From: Citrobacter europaeus | GTDB lineage: Bacteria; Pseudomonadota; Gammaproteobacteria; Enterobacterales; Enterobacteriaceae | Reading direction: 5' to 3' | DNA: 64,000 bases | Assembly (NCBI GenBank): GCA_020099315.1 | Contig: CP083650.1 | Location: forward strand, 3,348,001-3,412,000 | In this document: positions 43,782 through 53,257 of the stretch, in pieces | Layout: each line of letters opens with the position of its first letter | How positions within the stretch are numbered: the first letter of the stretch is position 1 | Made by a program: the position numbers and the translations under genes | The notes under the pieces: model-generated | What the model was told of the DNA's origin: nothing | What the model saw: only the letters and a program-made list of their open reading frames with translations | Database searches by the model: none

Positions 43782-44590
43782 TAGTTCATCCCCAGCCAGT
43801 GGAGAATCTCCTGTCCATGATTATCATAAAGTAGCTTGGCGCTCATCACGGCGGAGACAATGACGATCATTGGCCGTATGAGTTTTTGTCCTTTGCTGAG
43901 CACCAAACGCGAGCCCATCCGTGCGCCAATAAACTGGCCAATGAGCATCACAAATCCGGTCGCCCAAATCACTTTGCCGCCGAGGGCAAACAGCAACAGC
44001 CCACCGATATTCGATGTGGCATTTAATACTTTGGCGTGGGCCGTCGATTTCGCCAGGTTATAGCCGCATAACATGACAAAGGCCAGCGCGTAGAACGATC
44101 CCGCCGCCGGACCAAAAAAGCCATCGTAAAAGCCAACGCAGCCACCGGCCACCAGCGCGAAAGGCAACCCGTGCAATCGACGCTGACGATCTTCTTCGCC
44201 CACTTTCGGCATTAACAGAAAGTAAAGGCCAATACAGATAACCAGAACCGGCAGGATCTGGCGCAGAATATCTGACTGCACGTGCTGAACCAATAGCGCG
44301 CCGCTCATTGACCCGATAAACGTCATGAAGATATTGAGCTTCTGATCCGCCAGGTTAACCACGCCCCGACGAATAAAATAGAGGGAAGAAGAGATAGATC
44401 CGCCACAGGCCTGCAACTTATTGGTAGCCAGCGCTTGCGCGGGTGGCATGCCGGCCGCCATCAATGCCGGGATGGTGAGTAAACCACCGCCTCCGGCCAG
44501 AGAATCAATAAAACCTGCCAGCATCGCCACGAAAAAAAGCACGCCTAACAGCAGTGGCGACACCATAAACACAGAGGCAAAATGATCCAT
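43781..44590 (-). CDS. yfcA: TSUP family transporter YfcA
   Basis: 269-residue inner-membrane protein with about eight spans, of the sulfite exporter TauE/SafE-like (TSUP, DUF81) family. Glycine-rich motifs FIDSLAGGGGLLTIPALMAAG and GFYDGFFGPAAGSFYALAFV repeat in both halves, as typical for TSUP. Substrate unknown. Its ATG shares one base with the mepA stop. Confidence 0.94.
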   Translation of the reverse strand: MDHFASVFMVSPLLLGVLFFVAMLAGFIDSLAGGGGLLTIPALMAAGMPPAQALATNKLQACGGSISSSLYFIRRGVVNLADQKLNIFMTFIGSMSGALLVQHVQSDILRQILPVLVICIGLYFLLMPKVGEEDRQRRLHGLPFALVAGGCVGFYDGFFGPAAGSFYALAFVMLCGYNLAKSTAHAKVLNATSNIGGLLLFALGGKVIWATGFVMLIGQFIGARMGSRLVLSKGQKLIRPMIVIVSAVMSAKLLYDNHGQEILHWLGMN

Positions 44591-45414
44591 TAGAGTACAT
44601 GCTCGTCCAGTAGCGCCTGGCAGGAAGGCGGCAACGGGGGCGGTGTCTTCTTCTCAGGCTTGGTGGTTCCAGGTTTTGGAGGTTCGAACCAGCTTTGCAG
44701 CTCCGCGCCACAGCCGTCACCCGGTGGCGGTAACGGTTGATCTTCGCACTCAAGACTGTCGGCAGGACAACGTAACCGTACATGCATATGCGCACGATGC
44801 TGGAACCATGGCCGCACTTTACGCAACCAGTCCCTGTCGGTACCCGCATCCAGACAAAGTTGCTGCTTAATCGCCGGGTTCACAAAAATACGCGTGACTT
44901 CATTATCTTTTGCCGCCAGCCTTATCAGGCTGAAAATCTCCGGCTTCCACAGTGACGGCACGACACGTTTACCGTCCTGTGAGACCAAATCTAACGCCTG
45001 CGGTCGCAGCAGTTGCGACTGGGTCCAGCGCGTTTTTGGCAGTTGCAGGAAAATATCGACATCCAGTCCCGTCTGGTGGCTGGCGTGACCGCCATTGAAC
45101 CGCCCACCGGCTGGCATGCCCATATCGCCGATTAACACCGTGCCCAGCCCCAGATTATTAGCCTGATTACTCAGACGCTGGATAAACATCACCAGGTCCG
45201 GATGACCAAAGTAACGACGCTGATCGGTGCGCATCACCTGATAGTGTTCTGACTGTACAGGCAGCGTATCTGCACCAACAATGCAGCCATTGGAAAACGC
45301 GCCGATAGACTGCGCGCTACCTGCAACCGGATGGGTAATTTTCTGCCAGGGCGTCGCCGCCAGACAGGCGGTGCTGGCAAACAGAGCCAGCGCCACAAGT
45401 GCCGTTTTTTTCAT
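44590..45414 (-). CDS. mepA: Penicillin-insensitive murein DD-endopeptidase MepA
   Basis: Periplasmic enzyme that cuts D-alanyl-meso-diaminopimelate cross-links in peptidoglycan. A signal peptide (cleaved before ATPWQKITHPV) precedes the M74/LAS-type zinc fold; ligands are in HASHQTGLDVD and AHMHVRLRCP. Length is 274 residues, as in E. coli. Its start lies only three bases after the aroC stop. Confidence 0.96.
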   Translation of the reverse strand: MKKTALVALALFASTACLAATPWQKITHPVAGSAQSIGAFSNGCIVGADTLPVQSEHYQVMRTDQRRYFGHPDLVMFIQRLSNQANNLGLGTVLIGDMGMPAGGRFNGGHASHQTGLDVDIFLQLPKTRWTQSQLLRPQALDLVSQDGKRVVPSLWKPEIFSLIRLAAKDNEVTRIFVNPAIKQQLCLDAGTDRDWLRKVRPWFQHRAHMHVRLRCPADSLECEDQPLPPPGDGCGAELQSWFEPPKPGTTKPEKKTPPPLPPSCQALLDEHVL

Positions 45415-45417
45415 CTC

Positions 45418-46503
45418 TTACCAGCGTGGAATATCGGTCTTCACGTCCGCATTCTGCGCCCGCTGACGCAGCAGGTGATCCATCAATACGATCGCCAGCA
45501 TCGCCTCGGCGATCGGCACAGCGCGGATCCCAACACATGGATCGTGACGACCTTTAGTGATCATGTCGACTTCTTCACCGAAGCGGTTAATGGTACGACC
45601 TGGAACGGTAATACTGGACGTCGGTTTCAGCGCCATATGAGCAATGATTTGTTGCCCGCTGCTGATCCCACCCAGAATGCCGCCCGCATGGTTACTCTGG
45701 AAACCTTCTTTGGTGATTTCATCTCGGTTCTGGCTGCCGCGCAGCGCAACAACGTCAAATCCGTCGCCAATCTCAACGCCCTTAACGGCGTTAATGCTCA
45801 TTAGCGCATGGGCGATGTCGGCATCCAGGCGGTCGAATACCGGTTCGCCGAGACCCGCAGGAACGCCGCTTGCAACAACGGTCACCTTCGCTCCGATGGA
45901 GTCACCCTCTTTCTTCAGCCCACGCATCAGTTCGTCCAGCGCGTCGAGTTTATCCGGGTCCGGACAAAAGAACGGGTTAAGTTCCACCTGGGACCAGTCT
46001 TTGATCTCCAGCGGAATATCACCCATCTGCGTCAGGCAGCCGCGAATTTCAACGCCGAATTTTTCTGCCAGATACTTTTTGGCAATAGCTCCGGCCGCCA
46101 CGCGCATCGCCGTTTCACGTGCGGATGAGCGTCCGCCACCACGGTAGTCGCGCAGGCCATATTTCTGCTCATAGGTATAGTCGGCGTGTCCTGGACGAAA
46201 AACGTCCTTAATCGCGCCGTAATCCTGTGAACGCTGATCGGTATTTTCAATCAACAGCCCAATGCTGGTGCCGGTGGTAACGCCCTCAAACACGCCGGAG
46301 AGGATTTTCACCTGATCCGGCTCACGACGCTGCGTAGTGTAGCGCGATGTGCCCGGACGGCGTCTGTCGAGATCGTGCTGCAGGTCAGCTTCTGTCAGAG
46401 AAATGCCCGGCGGAACACCATCGACAATACAACCGAGCGCCAGCCCGTGTGATTCGCCGAAAGTGGTTACGCGAAAGAGTTGCCCAATTGTGTTTCCTGC
46501 CAT
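45418..46503 (-). CDS. aroC: Chorismate synthase AroC
   Basis: Final step of the shikimate pathway: EPSP to chorismate, using reduced FMN. The signature GESHGLALGCIVDG, RPGHADYTY, and RGGGRSSARETAMRVAAGA are all present. The ATG at 46503 with GGAG at short spacing gives 361 residues; the GTG one codon upstream is also possible. It begins about 40 bases after prmB. Confidence 0.97.
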   Translation of the reverse strand: MAGNTIGQLFRVTTFGESHGLALGCIVDGVPPGISLTEADLQHDLDRRRPGTSRYTTQRREPDQVKILSGVFEGVTTGTSIGLLIENTDQRSQDYGAIKDVFRPGHADYTYEQKYGLRDYRGGGRSSARETAMRVAAGAIAKKYLAEKFGVEIRGCLTQMGDIPLEIKDWSQVELNPFFCPDPDKLDALDELMRGLKKEGDSIGAKVTVVASGVPAGLGEPVFDRLDADIAHALMSINAVKGVEIGDGFDVVALRGSQNRDEITKEGFQSNHAGGILGGISSGQQIIAHMALKPTSSITVPGRTINRFGEEVDMITKGRHDPCVGIRAVPIAEAMLAIVLMDHLLRQRAQNADVKTDIPRW

Positions 46504-46542
46504 CACGGCTCCGTTATGAGTGTTGTGTATGTGCGCGTGTAT

Positions 46543-47475
46543 TTAGTCTTTATAAATGCTGAAGTGCTCGCGAGCAGCGATTAACTGCTCTTTGGTCAGC
46601 ATGAATACGCCGTCACCGCCGTTGTCGAACTCCAGCCAGGTGAACGGTACATCCGGATACTGCTCTATCAGATGTACCATGCTGTTTCCGACTTCACAAA
46701 TTAGAATACCGTTATCTGACAGGTAGTCCGGGGCGTTCCCCAGAATGCGGCGGGTCAGTTTCAGCCCATCGCTGCCGGACGCCAGACCCAGCTCAGGTTC
46801 GTGGCGATATTCGTTTGGCAGGTCTGACATATCTTCCGCATCGACATACGGCGGGTTGGTCACAATCAGGTCATACTGGACTTTCAGCAGGTCGCGGAAC
46901 AGATCGGAGCGGATCGGCGTTACGTGATGGATCAGGCCGTGCTCTTCAATGTTGTGTTCGGTCACCGCCAGCGCGTCCGTGGAAATGTCCACCGCATCGA
47001 CTTCGGCTTCCGGGAACGCATAGGCGCAGGCAATGGCAATACAGCCGCTGCCGGTACACATATCGAGGATATGCTGCGGCTGCTCATTGATAAGACCCGC
47101 AAAGCGATTATTAATAAGTTCGCCAATTGGTGAACGCGGAACCAGCACGCGTTCATCTACATAAAACTCATGCCCGCAGAACCAGGCTTTGTTGGTCAGA
47201 TAAGCAACGGGAATGCGCTCATTGACGCGGCGAATCACGCGTTCAACAATACGATGGCGCTCGCTGGAAGTCAGACGCGCGGTACGCATATCTTCTGGAA
47301 TATCCAGCGGCAGATAAAGTGACGGCAGCACCAGCTGTACAGCTTCGTCCCATGGGTTATCCGTGCCATGGCCATACCAGATGTTCGCCGCGCTAAAACG
47401 GCTGACCGCCCAACGCAACATGTCCTGAATGGTATGCAGTTCACTCACTGCTTCATCGACGAAAATTTTATCCAC
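46543..47475 (-). CDS. prmB: 50S ribosomal protein L3 glutamine methyltransferase PrmB
   Basis: Methylates glutamine 150 of ribosomal protein L3. The 310-residue enzyme has an S-adenosylmethionine-binding motif DMCTGSGCIAIACAY and the N6/N5-glutamine methyltransferase signature NPPY in LIVTNPPYVD. It is divergent from smrB and precedes aroC. Confidence 0.96.
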   Translation of the reverse strand: MDKIFVDEAVSELHTIQDMLRWAVSRFSAANIWYGHGTDNPWDEAVQLVLPSLYLPLDIPEDMRTARLTSSERHRIVERVIRRVNERIPVAYLTNKAWFCGHEFYVDERVLVPRSPIGELINNRFAGLINEQPQHILDMCTGSGCIAIACAYAFPEAEVDAVDISTDALAVTEHNIEEHGLIHHVTPIRSDLFRDLLKVQYDLIVTNPPYVDAEDMSDLPNEYRHEPELGLASGSDGLKLTRRILGNAPDYLSDNGILICEVGNSMVHLIEQYPDVPFTWLEFDNGGDGVFMLTKEQLIAAREHFSIYKD

Positions 47476-47641
47476 GTATTCCTCCAGGGCATGCTCGTAT
47501 TAAATTCGGCGGCTAGTTTGCCACGAAGACGGCGATAAATCAGCATTCACACAGGGCCTGAGAGCGAAAATTGCGTTTTAAGCGATCGGATGCCCGCCGA
47601 GTCGGGTTAAACTAGCGGAAAATAAAAGTTGAGACTCTCGA

Positions 47642-48193
47642 ATGAAAAAGAAAACATCGCTCAGCGAGGAGGATCAGACGCTGTTTCGCCAGCTGATGAC
47701 CGGTACGCGTAAAATTAAACAGGACACCATTGTTCACCGCCCCCCACGTAAAAAAATTGCCGAGGTTCCGATTAAAAGGCTGCTACAAGAGCAGGCTGAT
47801 GCCAGCCACTATTTCTCGGACGAGTTTCAGCCGCTGCTGAATACGGACGGCCCGGTAAGATACCTGCGTGCCGACGTGAGCCATTTCGAACTGAAAAAAA
47901 TGCGCCGTGGCGATTACTCCCCGGAGCTGTTTCTCGATCTGCACGGACTGACCCAGCAGCAGGCCAAACAGGAGTTAGGCGCGCTGATTGCCGCCTGTCG
48001 TCGCGAACATGTGTTTTGTGCCTGCGTGATGCATGGCCACGGAAAGCATATTCTTAAGCAGCAAACGCCGCTCTGGCTGGCGCAGCATCCGCACGTGATG
48101 GCGTTTCATCAGGCGCCGAAAGAGTACGGTGGTGACGCCGCGCTGCTGGTGCTGATTGAAGTGGAAGAGTGGCTACCGCCTGAACTTCCGTAA
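47642..48193 (+). CDS. smrB: Ribosome rescue endonuclease SmrB
   Basis: 183-residue Smr-domain nuclease. In E. coli it cleaves mRNA between collided ribosomes. The Smr domain covers about 95-180, with the conserved LDLHGLTQQQAKQELG motif and the GHGKHILK loop. The N-terminal extension is basic, in line with ribosome binding. Confidence 0.95.
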   Translation: MKKKTSLSEEDQTLFRQLMTGTRKIKQDTIVHRPPRKKIAEVPIKRLLQEQADASHYFSDEFQPLLNTDGPVRYLRADVSHFELKKMRRGDYSPELFLDLHGLTQQQAKQELGALIAACRREHVFCACVMHGHGKHILKQQTPLWLAQHPHVMAFHQAPKEYGGDAALLVLIEVEEWLPPELP

Positions 48194-48206
48194 TGCAAAA
48201 AAACAG

Positions 48207-48237
48207 AAAGAGCCGCATTTGCGGCTCTTTGATTTTT
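48207..48237 (+). terminator. Intrinsic terminator after smrB
   Basis: AAAGAGCCGC pairs perfectly with GCGGCTCTTT around ATTT, followed by GATTTTT. Confidence 0.9.
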
Positions 48238-48261
48238 CGGATGACGGCTGCGCCTTATCCG
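48238..48261. repeat. Partial REP after smrB
   Basis: CGGATGACGGCTGCGCCTTATCCG keeps the REP arms and centre. It is the last REP I see in the window. Confidence 0.5.
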
Positions 48262-48273
48262 ATTCCAGACTTT

Positions 48274-48759
48274 TTAAATCGCTTTTGCCATTTTCAGGTT
48301 ACACGGGCTCATCTGCCAGTTAAAAGTCCCCTTCCCGCTCTCATCAAGCGTAACGCTGGCAATCGCTGATGTGGTAAACATCGGCGGTGTTTCGCCCGGG
48401 CAAAGCTCAGACACCAGATATCCCACTAAAGGCAAGTGAGAGATTACCAGTGCCGTGGCGATACCTTCATTGGCCAGAGCCTGTAAATAGGCGCTGACCA
48501 GACCGACATCGCCGCAGGGAGTCAACTCCGGCAAAACATCCACACCGGTTGGCAGGTTCATACACTCCCCCACCACATCCAGCGTTTGTTCGGCTCGTAG
48601 GAACGGGCTCACCAGAACACGTTCGATATCCACTTTTTGACCTTTCAGCCAGTTCGCCATCAGGCGAGATTCGTCACAACCACAAGAGGTTAAGGGACGA
48701 ACCGAATCACTGGCGGCATCGAGGGCTGCGTCGCCGTGACGCATGATAAAAACTTGCAT
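48274..48759 (-). CDS. sixA: Phosphohistidine phosphatase SixA
   Basis: 161-residue histidine-phosphatase superfamily enzyme that removes phosphate from histidine phosphotransfer proteins (ArcB HPt, and nitrogen PTS NPr in E. coli). The catalytic H8 lies in MRHGDAALDAA, with SPFLRAEQTLD and VISHLPLVGYLV as further active-site parts. Convergent with smrB. Confidence 0.95.
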   Translation of the reverse strand: MQVFIMRHGDAALDAASDSVRPLTSCGCDESRLMANWLKGQKVDIERVLVSPFLRAEQTLDVVGECMNLPTGVDVLPELTPCGDVGLVSAYLQALANEGIATALVISHLPLVGYLVSELCPGETPPMFTTSAIASVTLDESGKGTFNWQMSPCNLKMAKAI

Positions 48760-48967
48760 ATTGCACCGCTTTTGTTAACCAGAATCACCGACACCTTTAT
48801 CCACAGCCCCTATTGACCGTGGTAACGATGTGGTGGCCGGCATTGTGCCTTATCCATTCACCGAATGAAACGCTGTTTTTTACCTCAACGACGTAAGTAT
48901 AGTCAATCTCTGTTTACATTTTGAGCGAGACCCATACATTCAGTGCGGATTCATCCTACGTTTGACC

Positions 48968-51115
48968 TCATGAATTCAGGTCAGTTTCCCCAGTATTCCA
49001 GAATTTTTCACCGCGTTCCGCCATCTGCAATAACTGCTCACACGGTGTAAACCGCGAGCCGTATTGCGTGGTCAGCCGTTGCAGAGTCGCAACCACTTCA
49101 CCCGCGCCGAGAGAATCCATATACCGGAACGGGCCGCCGAGGAATGGCGGAAAACCAATACCAAATACAGCGCCGATGTCGCCATCACGCGCGCTGCGGA
49201 CTATCTTCTCGTCGAAACAGCGTGCTGCTTCATTGAGCATTAACATGACGCACCGCTCAGCTATCTGCACGGCGGTAAGCCGGCCCTGACCCTGGACGCC
49301 AATAAGCGTATAAATTGCAGGGTCGACCTGTTTTTTGCTTTTACGCCCTTTCACTCCATAAAGATAGAAACCCCGACCATTTTTTCTACCTTTGCGATCG
49401 TCATTCAAAATTGAAGCAACAACATTTGCAGGCGCGCTAAAACGTTCTCCATATGCAGCCTCAAGCACTGGTATAATTTTAGTGCCCGTATCAATTCCGA
49501 CCTCATCCAAAAGTTGGATTGGCCCGACCGGAAAACCAAACTTAACCAGCGCGGCGTCAATGGTTTCAACCCGCTCGCCTTCGGTTAGCATACGTATAGC
49601 TTCGTTGATGTAAGGCGCTAAAATGCGGTTAACATAAAATCCAGCCTTATCCCTGACCACTATCGGTGTTTTACCCTGTTTTTTCGCCAGCTTAACGGTT
49701 GTCGCAATGGTCTGCTCAGAGGTCGTGGCATGCGGGATAACCTCGACCAGCGGCATCTTTTCCACCGGGCTAAAGAAGTGTAAACCAATGACTTGTTCAG
49801 GCCTGGCAGCGTTCGCTGCAATATCGCCAATCGGCAAAGAAGAGGTGTTTGAGGCAAAAATGGTATGAGATGCGCAATTCTGCTCAACTTCTGCCACCAT
49901 CTGTTGTTTTAAGGCCAGATCTTCAAAAACGGCTTCAATAATCAGGTCGCGATGCGCAAAGCCACGGTAGTCGGTTGATCCCGAAATCAGCGCCAGCTGT
50001 TTATCACGCTCGCTGCCTTTGATATGACGGCGGCGAACCTTCGTTTCAAGCTGTTCCCAGCTGTACTTCAGCGCGTGGTTGATTCCCTTAGCGTTTATGT
50101 CTTTGATACGCACCGGTACGCCGCCTTTACAGGCCGTCACGTAAGCAATACCGCCGCCCATCAGACCACCGCCCAAAATGCCTACGCTGTTAAGCGGGCC
50201 GGGTTTCGCATCACTTCCCGGATCCTTTTTCACATCGGTGTTGGCAAAAAAGATGTGCCGCAGCGCCTGAGACTGAGATGTCATCGCCAGTTCACCAAAC
50301 GCGCGGGCTTCTGCGTCGTAACCGCTGCTGCTACCTTGCGCCAGACCGGTTTCGATGACCTCAAGGATACGTGCTGTTGCAGGGTAGTTACCTTGCGTTT
50401 TTTGCGCCGTCTTTTTACTGGCCATGCGGAATAACAGCGCCCGCCCCAGCGGCCCCGCTAACACACGCTCTCGCACCGGCAGAGTTCGATGAGCGGAACT
50501 GTCCTTTTTAGCCAGTTCCACGGCGGCTTCCAGTAAAATGGTATGCGGTACAACTTCGTCCACTAAGCCAACTTTCAGCGCCTGTTTTGCGCGTAATTGT
50601 TTTCCGGAGAGGATCATATCCAGCGCGGTACTAACGCCAATCAGACGGGGCAGTCGCTGCGTACCGCCGGAGCCGGGCAGCAGACCAAGCTGCACTTCCG
50701 GCAAACCCAGTACGGTTTTAGCATCATCGGTACAAATACGGTTATGGCACGCCAGCGCCATTTCCAGGCCACCGCCGAGACATGCTCCATGAATCGCGGC
50801 GATAACCGGGATCGGCAAGGCATTAATTTCCGCCATAATCTGTTGCCCCTGACGGGCCAGCGTTTCGGCTTCCTCTGCGCTGCGACAGCTACCGATCATG
50901 TTGATATCCGCCCCGGCGATGAAGTTATCGGGTTTAGCCGAAATGAACACTACGCCACGCAATGCTTTGTTATCACGAATTTGTTTCAGAATGGCCCGCA
51001 CCTGAGAAGCAAACTCCGCCTTCAGGGTATTCATTTTTTCTCCGGGCACATCAATGGTGACAACAGCAACGTTATCCAGACGTACGTTTAGCGTAAAAGC
51101 CGATGTCATTTCCAT
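48968..51115 (-). CDS. fadJ: Fatty acid oxidation complex alpha subunit FadJ
   Basis: Bifunctional enoyl-CoA hydratase and 3-hydroxyacyl-CoA dehydrogenase of the second (anaerobic) beta-oxidation complex. The N-terminal crotonase domain (about 1-190) shows IHGACLGGGLEMALACH and LPEVQLGLLPGSGGTQRLPRL; the C-terminal dehydrogenase starts with the NAD loop VGILGGGLMGGGIAY and includes LHFFSPVEKMPLVEV. Its 715 residues fit E. coli FadJ. The start overlaps the fadI stop by one base, so translation is coupled. Confidence 0.97.
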   Translation of the reverse strand: MEMTSAFTLNVRLDNVAVVTIDVPGEKMNTLKAEFASQVRAILKQIRDNKALRGVVFISAKPDNFIAGADINMIGSCRSAEEAETLARQGQQIMAEINALPIPVIAAIHGACLGGGLEMALACHNRICTDDAKTVLGLPEVQLGLLPGSGGTQRLPRLIGVSTALDMILSGKQLRAKQALKVGLVDEVVPHTILLEAAVELAKKDSSAHRTLPVRERVLAGPLGRALLFRMASKKTAQKTQGNYPATARILEVIETGLAQGSSSGYDAEARAFGELAMTSQSQALRHIFFANTDVKKDPGSDAKPGPLNSVGILGGGLMGGGIAYVTACKGGVPVRIKDINAKGINHALKYSWEQLETKVRRRHIKGSERDKQLALISGSTDYRGFAHRDLIIEAVFEDLALKQQMVAEVEQNCASHTIFASNTSSLPIGDIAANAARPEQVIGLHFFSPVEKMPLVEVIPHATTSEQTIATTVKLAKKQGKTPIVVRDKAGFYVNRILAPYINEAIRMLTEGERVETIDAALVKFGFPVGPIQLLDEVGIDTGTKIIPVLEAAYGERFSAPANVVASILNDDRKGRKNGRGFYLYGVKGRKSKKQVDPAIYTLIGVQGQGRLTAVQIAERCVMLMLNEAARCFDEKIVRSARDGDIGAVFGIGFPPFLGGPFRYMDSLGAGEVVATLQRLTTQYGSRFTPCEQLLQMAERGEKFWNTGETDLNS

Positions 51116-52425
51116 TATTCCGCCTCCAGAACCATTGCCGCACCCAAACCACCTGCCGCACAGGCTGTCACTAAACCAAAACCGCCGCCACGACGTCGTA
51201 ACTCATGGAGGGTTTGGGTGATCATCCGCGCGCCGGTCGCCGCAAAAGGATGTCCATAGGCAATCGATCCGCCCAGCACGTTAAATTTGCTGTCATCAAC
51301 CTCGCCAGTGGCATGCGCCCTGCCCAGTACGTCGCGGGCGAAACGTTCGCTGCCCAGCAGTTGAAGATTCGCCAGCGTTTGTGCGGCAAAGGCTTCATGC
51401 ATATCGATCAGGGTTAAATCTGCCATCGTCAGACCCGCTCTTTCCAGAGCAAGCGGCGTTGACCACGCCGGTCCCAGCAGCATGTCCTGCCAGACATCAA
51501 TGGCGGTAAAGGCAAAACTACGCAAGTATCCCAGCGGCACCAGTCCCAGCTCTTTCGCGCGCGACTCCGTCATCATAATCACGGCGGCTGCGCCGTCAGT
51601 TAGCGGGGTACTGTTCGCCGCGGTCACTGTGCCATGCTTGCGGTCAAAGGCCGGACGCAATTTTGCGTAATCGGCCAGCGTAGAGTTGCCGCGAATATTG
51701 TTATCTTCTGCAAAAGGATCTTTAAACGGCGGTGCGTAGGTCGTCATCACCTCATCTGCCAGTTTTCCTTCAGCCCACGCCTGAGCGGCACGCTGATGAG
51801 AACGATGCGCCAGGGCATCCTGTTGTTCTCGCGTAATACCATAAGTTTTGGCCATTTGCTCGGCCGTATCCCCCATGCGTAAACCAGTAGAATACTCAGC
51901 GACGGCTGGCGGCACAGGCATCAGGTCACGTAAGCGCAGTCGGGAGAAAAGTTTAAGACGCTGACCGGTGGTCCGGGCCTTATTGACATCCACCAGCACC
52001 CGCGCCAGCTTTTTGCTGACGCCAATCGGCAGAACTGACGACGAGTCCGCACCGCCGGCAATTCCTGCGCGAATCGTCCCCGCCATCAGGCTTTCCGCGA
52101 CATTCGCCACTGCCTGAAAGCTGGTGGCACAGGCCCGGCTTACGCTGTAGGCATCCGTGTGCACATTCATCCCGGTCCCCAGCACAATTTCACGAGCAAT
52201 ATTGGGGGCTTCAGGCATTTGCACCACCTGGCCAAAAACCAGTTGTTCAATCACATCTGCGGGTATTTCGCTGCGCGCCAACAGTTCGCCAACAACCATT
52301 TTCCCCAAATCTACGGCGGGAATGCCATGAAATGCGGTTGCCTGACGGGCAAATGGCGTACGCAATCCGCTTACGATGGCGATGCGATCGCCCTGGCGGG
52401 TAACCAGCGGTAAAGCCTGACTCAT
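51115..52425 (-). CDS. fadI: 3-ketoacyl-CoA thiolase FadI
   Basis: Beta subunit of the anaerobic beta-oxidation complex, which splits 3-ketoacyl-CoA to acetyl-CoA. The thiolase motifs are present: the nucleophilic cysteine in SVSRACATSFQA, NVLGGSIAYGHPFAATGARM, and the C-terminal VTACAAGGLGAAMVLE. Length 436 residues. A FadR site overlaps its upstream region. Confidence 0.97.
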   Translation of the reverse strand: MSQALPLVTRQGDRIAIVSGLRTPFARQATAFHGIPAVDLGKMVVGELLARSEIPADVIEQLVFGQVVQMPEAPNIAREIVLGTGMNVHTDAYSVSRACATSFQAVANVAESLMAGTIRAGIAGGADSSSVLPIGVSKKLARVLVDVNKARTTGQRLKLFSRLRLRDLMPVPPAVAEYSTGLRMGDTAEQMAKTYGITREQQDALAHRSHQRAAQAWAEGKLADEVMTTYAPPFKDPFAEDNNIRGNSTLADYAKLRPAFDRKHGTVTAANSTPLTDGAAAVIMMTESRAKELGLVPLGYLRSFAFTAIDVWQDMLLGPAWSTPLALERAGLTMADLTLIDMHEAFAAQTLANLQLLGSERFARDVLGRAHATGEVDDSKFNVLGGSIAYGHPFAATGARMITQTLHELRRRGGGFGLVTACAAGGLGAAMVLEAE

Positions 52426-52451
52426 AACACTCCCCTGTAAAAAATAAAAAT

Positions 52452-52468
52452 AAGTGGTCTGACCTGAT
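52452..52468. promoter_or_regulatory. FadR operator of fadIJ
   Basis: AAGTGGTCTGACCTGAT matches the FadR consensus AACTGGTCNGACCAGTT in its whole core. It is about 27 bases before the fadI start, where binding would repress. Confidence 0.85.
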
Positions 52469-52553
52469 CACAGTCTTAACCAATTTTTTACATTTAGCCA
52501 AGCGGAGAGAAAAGAAAGTGGGAGCTAAGACACAGTGAATAATCACTGACAGT

Positions 52554-52598
52554 TACGAAAAAGCCCTTGCTACCAGGCAGCAAGGGCATTTTTTGAAG
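52554..52598 (-). terminator. Terminator after yfcZ
   Basis: GCCCTTGCT (52563-52571) and AGCAAGGGC (52579-52587) pair perfectly, with an A/T run on both sides. It ends yfcZ leftward before the fadI promoter. Confidence 0.85.
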
Positions 52599-52601
52599 GG
52601 A

Positions 52602-52886
52602 TTAACGCAGGCCCAACTGGAAGATCAGCGTTTCAGCTTCACAGGCAAAAACAAAGTCGATATCCAGACGCACACCTTCAGACACTTCAGTAAAGGTCGA
52701 GGTGATTTGGCAAGGCTCAGATTCCACGCCACGCGCCTTTTCAGTCAGAGCAGCCAGCGTTTCTTCTGCCTCTGCGCGATTCGCGAACACACGGCTGTAT
52801 GACGCGGTGCAATCGGAGTTGTCCATGATGGTGCCAACATCCATACAGCAGCAAACCGGGGTTTCATCAGCACTGCATTTACTCAT
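52602..52886 (-). CDS. yfcZ: Conserved protein YfcZ (UPF0381)
   Basis: Small 94-residue protein rich in cysteine near the N terminus (MSKCSADETPVCCCMDVGTIMDN), of the YfcZ/YiiS family with unknown function. GAGGAA precedes the ATG at 52886, and the frame extension to 52910 is not used in the family. It is divergent from fadL. Confidence 0.93.
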   Translation of the reverse strand: MSKCSADETPVCCCMDVGTIMDNSDCTASYSRVFANRAEAEETLAALTEKARGVESEPCQITSTFTEVSEGVRLDIDFVFACEAETLIFQLGLR

Positions 52887-52991
52887 TGTAGATTTCCTCT
52901 GTATTCGCACCTGAGGTGCCAGATAAACGATGGGGATATTTTACGCTCCCATTATTCGCCTCTCCAGTCGTTAATTGTATGAAATGAGATA

Positions 52992-53007
52992 AGTGACCGA
53001 AATCACA
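52992..53007. promoter_or_regulatory. CRP-binding site upstream of fadL
   Basis: AGTGA-CCGAAA-TCACA matches the CRP consensus TGTGA-N6-TCACA at nine of ten fixed positions. Activation of fadL by CRP is known in E. coli. Confidence 0.72.
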
Positions 53008-53131
53008 CTTAAAAATGATCTAAAACAAAAATCACCCAAACAGGTGAGTGCGCATACCCGCAATTTTGCCAGCTGGATCGCGTTTCCGAGATCAGAATTG
53101 AAAATATTTATAAACATACTTGCAACATTTC

Positions 53132-53148
53132 AGCTGGTCCGACCTATA
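53132..53148. promoter_or_regulatory. FadR site 1 of fadL
   Basis: AGCTGGTCCGACCTATA has the CTGGTC-GACC core of FadR sites and matches the first fadL operator of E. coli. Confidence 0.85.
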
Positions 53149-53155
53149 CTCTCGG

Positions 53156-53172
53156 CACTGGTCTGATTTCTA
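53156..53172. promoter_or_regulatory. FadR site 2 of fadL
   Basis: CACTGGTCTGATTTCTA keeps the left half of the FadR consensus only. It corresponds to the weaker downstream fadL site known in E. coli. Confidence 0.75.
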
Positions 53173-53257
53173 AGTCGTACCTCAGACCCTACACTTCGCG
53201 CTCCTGTTACGGTATGTAACATTGTTTGTATAAAAATAAATCAATGAGGTTATGGTC

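Larger units (their letters stand above)
52887..53257. promoter_or_regulatory. yfcZ/fadL divergent control region
   Basis: 371 bases without a gene. It contains a CRP site and two FadR sites listed separately, and the AATGAGGT ribosome site of fadL. Confidence 0.7.
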
